Origin: DATGHS01 sp035307785
Lineage (GTDB): Bacteria > Planctomycetota > Planctomycetia > Gemmatales > Gemmataceae
Direction of reading: 5' to 3'
DNA: 9,875 bases
Assembly: GCA_035307785.1 (NCBI GenBank)
Contig: DATGHS010000350.1
Span: forward strand, 1 to 9,875
The notes under the pieces were generated by a model, which saw nothing but the letters and a program-made list of their open reading frames with translations, did no database searches and was not told where the DNA came from. Made by a program: the position numbers and the translations under genes. Shown piece after piece: positions 5,941 through 9,875 of the stretch. Each line of letters starts with the position of its first letter. Positions within the stretch are counted from its first letter, which is position 1.

Positions 5941-5973
5941 GTTTTCTCGGTGTTCTCTATGTCTCTGTGGTTC
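5941..5973. repeat. ACCACAGAG-type repeat, inverted copy B
   Basis: The reverse complement reads GAACCACAGAGACATAGAG then AACACCGAGAAAAC and matches copy A at 28 of 33 positions. It lies in the 86-base gap between the FG-GAP stop (5985) and the propeller start (5898). The two copies face each other across an 80-base spacer (5861-5940) that contains the ribosome site and the start codon. Confidence 0.85.
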
Positions 5974-5984
5974 GATCTCATTCT

Positions 5985-8450
5985 TTAATCCACCACCAGC
6001 TTCATATGTGTTTCCGCGATCCGGAACTCCTTCTCTCGCGTTTGCCCGGCGGTGTCTTGCACGATGACTTTGTACTTTCCCGGCGGCAGTGCGAACCTTG
6101 CGGCCGGCAGACGTTGGCCGCCGCGGCCGTCGCCGCCGGAGATTTCGCCAGTAGCCACCACCTTGCCCGATTCATCCACGATCTTCGTCTTGCTGCCGAT
6201 GGTGCCGAGCGTCTTGCCGATCTGCACCGTGACGGCCGAGCGCTTCACGAGTTGCGCCGGGTTGCCGAGCATCAGGCAGGAGTCCTGCCCTTCGTTTACG
6301 AACACCACGTCGAGCATGCCGTCGTTGTTGAGGTCTGCCAGTGCCACGGCTTGTGTATTGAAGCGCTTCTGTGTGAGGCCGATTTCTTCCGACATATCGA
6401 CGAACGTGCCATCGCCCTTGTTGCGGAAGTAATGGTTTGGGCCCCGCAGGCAGCCAACGAAGAGATCGAGATGCCCGTCGTTGTCGAAATCGCCCCAGGC
6501 CGCGCACACCGCATGGCCGATGGGCTTGGCCAGGTCGCCGCACTTGGCGGTCACGTCGCTAAAGTGGCCCTTGCCGTCGTTGCGAAAGAGTTTGCAGACA
6601 CCGTCTTGCGGCACAAACAGGTCCGGGTGGCCGTCTTGATCGTAATCGGCGAATACCGGGCCGACCTTGCCGGTCTTGTACACGATGCCGCTGTTTTTCG
6701 ATTCCACGAAGCCATTCGGCGTGTTGAGCGCGAGGATACCGGTGCCGGCGCCATACAGGAAATCGGGCCGGCCGTCGCCGTTGACATCGGCCACAGTCAA
6801 TGTGTCGCCCTTCGTATTGCCGGCAATACCGTCAGGGCCGAGGCCGGCTTGCTTCGAGACATCTTCGAACCAGCGGCCGGCCTGAACCTTCGGCTCGCCG
6901 GCTTTGAAGTAATAGGCCCATTCCCCGCCACCCTGGCAGATCTTCAGCAGCAACTGATTCTTGCCCGGCTTCAGCTTCAACGTGACGAAGTTTTGATCGG
7001 GTGCCGCGGCACGGTTGACGTTTTCGGCCAGCAACCGCTCGCCGTTAAGCCAAACGGTGAGCGTGTCGTCGCTGCCGAGCGACACTGGTAACTCGGTCGC
7101 CGAAATCACTTCGATCTCGCGGTAGAGATAACAGACGGTATCATCATTCTGGCCGAAGAGTTTCAAATTGTGCACTTGGCCGTCTGGGAAGTTCCCCTTC
7201 TTCCAGACTGCTTTCTCTTTGTTTTTCCCAACGTATTCCTTTTTCAAGTCGATCTCTTTCTCGGGCGGATACACGGCATCGAAGCCGCGGCCGCCGGAGT
7301 TGTCGAACGGGCCGATGTAGTACCAATCGCCGAATTTCGGCGGCGTCATCTTCGCGGCCAAATCCTTGGGCGGATTGTTGCGATAGAGCCGCAGGCCGTG
7401 GTAGCCGTTGGCCAGAAGGATATCGGGCTTGCCGTCGCAGTCGTAATCGATCCAGGCCGCGGCGGTGAGATTCCAACTTGGCTCGCTCGGCAGCAGAGCC
7501 GAATCGTCGCGGAACACGCCGTTGCCCATGTTGGTGAAGAGCTTGGGCCCGGTCGCGGTAGCCAGAAGCAAATCGGGCTTGCCGTCGCCATTGTAATCAG
7601 CCCACACGGCAGCCCGGCAGCCGGTCACGCCCGGCAGCGTAATTTCCGAGAACGCATCGCCACTGTTTTGCAGCAGCACCACCTTGCCGGCGCCGACGAG
7701 GCACAGCCCCGGCTTACCGGTGCCGTCAAAGTCAATCACCGCCACGGCTTGCGCTTCCGGATCGACGCGGCTCAAGCTGGCGAAGTGCGTGAAACCGTTC
7801 ATGCCGCGCAATAAGCGAATGTCTTCGCCGCCCCAGCCAACGAAGTCGCGCTTCGGGTTGTAATCTTGCAACTTCAGGCTGACTTTCAGCCGCTGAATCT
7901 TGGCTCGCCGCAGGTGCAAGTCATCTTTGTTGCCATCAACCATGCAGGGCGCGATCGTGTCTTTGCCCGCGACAATGTCTTTCACAATGGGAATGAGCTT
8001 TTCAGGCTTGCCGGCAAAGCTGCGAAGCAAAAACGGCTCGCCATGCGACATGCTCCACCAGTCGCCGGGGTAAATCTGGTACCAGTAATTGTTGATGCAG
8101 CACTCGCCGGCCCCGCCGTTGTGGAAGAACACGGCAATCTTGCCCGGCTCGGCCCAGTCCATTACCGCTTGCCATTCGCGCGGGTGAAACCCCGCCCGGG
8201 CGATGTTGTGCTTCACAACGTCGGTCGGGTGCTTGCCCTTCAGGTCTTCGACCTTGCGGTAGACGATGAGGTTCTTTTCCTTATCGACCTTCTCGACCAC
8301 GAGCACCATGATGTTCGTCGATTGCGAGATGACGGAGCCAAGGCTGAAGGGGGCTTCAACGTAAGCATGGACCGGGGCCGCGGGAATGAACACCGCCAGG
8401 GCGGCCCCAACCATCGCCAACACGATCGATATACGCAACGAAACGTGCAT
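5985..8450 (-). CDS. Exported FG-GAP/VCBS repeat protein with inserted domain
   Basis: The protein has 821 residues. ATG 8450 has GGGAG (8457-8461) six bases upstream and a clear signal peptide (1-29, cleavage at VHA before YVE). An in-frame ATG at 8537 would overlap the upstream gene. Order: an N-terminal region of unknown fold (30-220, with adjacent Cys117-Cys118); Asp-rich FG-GAP loops at 240-248, 285-293 and 335-343; an inserted region (about 373-520) beginning WYYIGPFDNSGGRGFD that looks like a galactose-binding-type beta-sandwich (SDDTLTVWLNGERL at 460-473); four more loops at 555-563, 602-610, 654-662 and 706-714; and a C-terminal beta region (735-821) recalling ASPIC/UnbV. DxDxDGxxD loops bind calcium in FG-GAP blades. 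The first loop ends in Gly248 instead of Asp. No catalytic motif is seen; an extracytoplasmic binding or scaffold role is likely. Confidence 0.93.
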   Translation of the reverse strand: MHVSLRISIVLAMVGAALAVFIPAAPVHAYVEAPFSLGSVISQSTNIMVLVVEKVDKEKNLIVYRKVEDLKGKHPTDVVKHNIARAGFHPREWQAVMDWAEPGKIAVFFHNGGAGECCINNYWYQIYPGDWWSMSHGEPFLLRSFAGKPEKLIPIVKDIVAGKDTIAPCMVDGNKDDLHLRRAKIQRLKVSLKLQDYNPKRDFVGWGGEDIRLLRGMNGFTHFASLSRVDPEAQAVAVIDFDGTGKPGLCLVGAGKVVLLQNSGDAFSEITLPGVTGCRAAVWADYNGDGKPDLLLATATGPKLFTNMGNGVFRDDSALLPSEPSWNLTAAAWIDYDCDGKPDILLANGYHGLRLYRNNPPKDLAAKMTPPKFGDWYYIGPFDNSGGRGFDAVYPPEKEIDLKKEYVGKNKEKAVWKKGNFPDGQVHNLKLFGQNDDTVCYLYREIEVISATELPVSLGSDDTLTVWLNGERLLAENVNRAAAPDQNFVTLKLKPGKNQLLLKICQGGGEWAYYFKAGEPKVQAGRWFEDVSKQAGLGPDGIAGNTKGDTLTVADVNGDGRPDFLYGAGTGILALNTPNGFVESKNSGIVYKTGKVGPVFADYDQDGHPDLFVPQDGVCKLFRNDGKGHFSDVTAKCGDLAKPIGHAVCAAWGDFDNDGHLDLFVGCLRGPNHYFRNKGDGTFVDMSEEIGLTQKRFNTQAVALADLNNDGMLDVVFVNEGQDSCLMLGNPAQLVKRSAVTVQIGKTLGTIGSKTKIVDESGKVVATGEISGGDGRGGQRLPAARFALPPGKYKVIVQDTAGQTREKEFRIAETHMKLVVD

Positions 8451-8456
8451 TGGGTT

Positions 8457-8461
8457 CTCCC
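8457..8461 (-). promoter_or_regulatory. Ribosome binding site fixing ATG 8450
   Basis: GGGAG on the minus strand lies six bases before the ATG that opens the signal peptide. The neighbouring palindrome (8463-8478) ends one base upstream of this site. Confidence 0.8.
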
Positions 8462-8462
8462 G

Positions 8463-8478
8463 TGAACGAAAGCGTTCA
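8463..8478. repeat. Perfect 6-bp hairpin next to the FG-GAP ribosome site
   Basis: TGAACG (8463-8468) and CGTTCA (8473-8478) are exact inverted repeats around AAAG (CTTT on the transcribed strand). In the mRNA the stem would end one base before the Shine-Dalgarno sequence. It could be an operator, a processing or stability hairpin, or a translation control element. Confidence 0.6.
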
Positions 8479-8504
8479 GCGGCCAGACCGCAGGTCCGCC
8501 CGCT
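8478..8504. repeat. Imperfect 27-base palindrome between TPR and FG-GAP genes
   Basis: AGCGG (8478-8482) pairs with CCGCT (8500-8504) and GACC (8486-8489, read GACC or its overlap at 8486-8489) pairs with GGTC (8493-8496) around a GCA loop, with a three-base internal loop on each side. No T-run follows on the minus strand, so a Rho-independent terminator is unlikely. It abuts the 8463-8478 hairpin. Confidence 0.55.
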
Positions 8505-8517
8505 AAACGAGTATATT

Positions 8518-9875
8518 TCACCCCTTCTTGAGTGCATCTAACCGCTCCTTCGCGACCTTTGCCCATTCGCTTTCGGCGTGATCCTTGAGCACTTTCCGCA
8601 ATAGACGTTCGGCCTGCTCGTGGTTCTTCATTTCCAGGTAACAGCGGGCAGCTTCGCAAAGTGCAGCCGCATTGAGTTCGGGGAAATCGAAGGTGGTCGG
8701 CACAATCAGCAAGGCCGACGCGGCATCGCCATAGCGCTTCTGCTCCAAGCGGCAGAGGCCGATTTGCAGGAACGCCTTGGCCGCCAGGTCGGTGGTCACC
8801 GCGTTGGCCACCTGCTGATAAGCATTCACCGCTTCGTCGTATTGCTTCTGGTTCTGCCGGGCCCAACCGATGCCGTAGCGCGCTTCATGAATCCACGGGC
8901 TATTGCCGAAGCGCTGCGCGAGAAGCTCATACGCTTGCCGGCTGGCGTCCCACTGGTTGGCTTTGCCGAGGGCGTAGCCCAGGCGCAAGAGTGCGCGGTC
9001 GCTCAGAGCAAGAATATTTTGAAACTCGGCTTTATCTCGAAACATCGACAGCCTTCCGGCGGCCTTGGGGAAATCGCCCTGATCGATGAGACATTCGCCG
9101 GCACGATAATTGGCCTGCGGAAACGACGGGCTCTTCGCGTCGCTGACCGCATCGAATTGGGCCAACGCCGCCTTGAAATCTTTTTTCGCCAGCAGGCAGT
9201 CGCCGAGGCGCAGGCGGATGCGGTCGGTGAGTTCCTGCGCCGGCTCCTTGTCGAGCGCTTCTTTTAGGATTGCCACGGCCGGATCGAACTCCGCGTGCTC
9301 GGCCAGCAGCTCGGCCAACTCGAAACGCGCATCCAAGGTAAGCGGGAGCTCTTCAAACGACTTGATAAGAGTCCGGTAGACATTGCGCGCCCTGTCTTCC
9401 GAAGGCTGTAGCGGAATCGCAGAGCGGGCGATTTCAGGCAACGGAATCCGGGGCGGCGGCGAACCGGCCGGCAACTTCTTCTGTGCTTCGTCGAGCAGCT
9501 TTTTCTGCTGCTCCTGTTGCATTTTCTCGCGAACAGCAACGATTTCCATGTCGGCCAGGGACCGATATACCCACACGGCATCGTAGAGCATGCGGGCCCT
9601 CGACTCCGCATTGGGAAGCGCTTGCTTGAACGCTTCCGATTGTTGCTCCAGATACTGCCCGGCGTTACGCACCGCGTTTACTGCGTCGTCGTAGTTCTTC
9701 TGGGCCGCATTTTTCTCTTCGGGTTTCAAATTCGGCGTGCCGAGCCGCTGGCGGGCAGCGTCGAGTTTCTGCTTTGCTTCCAGAACCCGGCACTGACCGA
9801 TACGAAGAGCGGCCTCGGCGGCAATCGGCTTGTCCGGCGCTTGCACGACCTGGTCCAATAGCCCCTGCGCTTCGG
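8518..9875 (-). CDS. TPR-repeat protein, N-terminus outside window
   Basis: The frame is open from the right edge to TGA at 8518, giving 451 visible codons. An in-frame TTG at 9858 is not the start, because repeat-like sequence (EAQGLLDQVVQAP) continues past it and no ribosome site precedes it. About seven TPR-like helix pairs occupy the C-terminal 60%, for example RLGDCLLAKKDFKAALAQFD, GIGWARQNQKQYDEAVNAY and CYLEMKNHEQAERLLRKVL. A Gln/Lys-rich coiled-coil stretch (about residues 113-133 of the visible part) and a Pro-rich linker divide this from an N-terminal helical region. TPRs are protein-interaction scaffolds, and the last units resemble the YbgF/BamD style. Location is unknown because the signal region is missing. 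It is the first visible gene of the putative operon, 67 bases before the FG-GAP gene. Confidence 0.93.
   Translation of the reverse strand, partial: EAQGLLDQVVQAPDKPIAAEAALRIGQCRVLEAKQKLDAARQRLGTPNLKPEEKNAAQKNYDDAVNAVRNAGQYLEQQSEAFKQALPNAESRARMLYDAVWVYRSLADMEIVAVREKMQQEQQKKLLDEAQKKLPAGSPPPRIPLPEIARSAIPLQPSEDRARNVYRTLIKSFEELPLTLDARFELAELLAEHAEFDPAVAILKEALDKEPAQELTDRIRLRLGDCLLAKKDFKAALAQFDAVSDAKSPSFPQANYRAGECLIDQGDFPKAAGRLSMFRDKAEFQNILALSDRALLRLGYALGKANQWDASRQAYELLAQRFGNSPWIHEARYGIGWARQNQKQYDEAVNAYQQVANAVTTDLAAKAFLQIGLCRLEQKRYGDAASALLIVPTTFDFPELNAAALCEAARCYLEMKNHEQAERLLRKVLKDHAESEWAKVAKERLDALKKG

Noticed and set aside
5967..7091. Open frame of 374 codons on the plus strand
   Set aside because: It is antisense to the FG-GAP gene, whose repeats, signal peptide and ribosome site are clear; the translation is His/Arg-rich and featureless.
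8451..8537. Extended N-terminus of the FG-GAP protein from ATG 8537
   Set aside because: It overlaps the TPR gene's end and adds a charged stretch before a proper signal peptide; ATG 8450 has a good ribosome site.

Overview
The window looks like chromosomal DNA of a planctomycete, perhaps of the Pirellulales-type lineages. The case rests on gene content: a Ser/Thr kinase with a long non-kinase leader of the kind I associate with planctomycetes, secreted FG-GAP and PQQ-type propeller proteins, a YdjY-domain protein, C-terminal-haem cytochromes and several short dispersed intergenic repeats. The sequence is moderately GC-rich. No rRNA, tRNA, CRISPR array, transposase or phage gene is visible. 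The lineage call is inference from protein style; no search was run.

Left part (1-1231). A Hanks-type Ser/Thr protein kinase lies on the minus strand and runs off the left edge. A 312-base divergent intergenic region follows, holding a 7-bp tandem array (TCTGACC units), a matching inverted copy that can fold into a hairpin, and one candidate promoter on each strand. Centre left (1232-2916). Two tandem plus-strand paralogues encode secreted cytochromes with a single CxxCH motif almost at the C-terminus (cytochrome c'-like). A strong intrinsic terminator separates them. Both keep an N-terminal half that looks like a haem-less copy of the haem-binding half.

Right two thirds (2965-9875). Five minus-strand genes are closely spaced and probably form one operon, in transcription order: TPR-repeat protein (5' end outside the window), an 821-residue FG-GAP/VCBS protein, a PQQ-type beta-propeller protein, a YdjY-domain protein started by TTG, and a proline-rich putative lipoprotein. 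Gaps between them are 67, 86, 55 and 38 bases. Four of the five carry a visible export signal; the TPR gene's N-terminus is not in view. The operon is convergent with the cytochrome pair, with only 48 bases between the stops.

The most interesting features are not enzymes. Two signal peptides in the operon are encoded by DNA that looks like dispersed intergenic repeats, and one of those repeats has an inverted partner on the other side of the start codon. The FG-GAP protein has seven Asp-rich repeats split 3+4 by an inserted domain, suggesting an interrupted seven-bladed propeller. The gap before that gene is filled by two adjacent palindromes. I see no defence system or biosynthetic cluster. 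The operon may be an envelope protein-assembly or scaffolding module, but that is inference.
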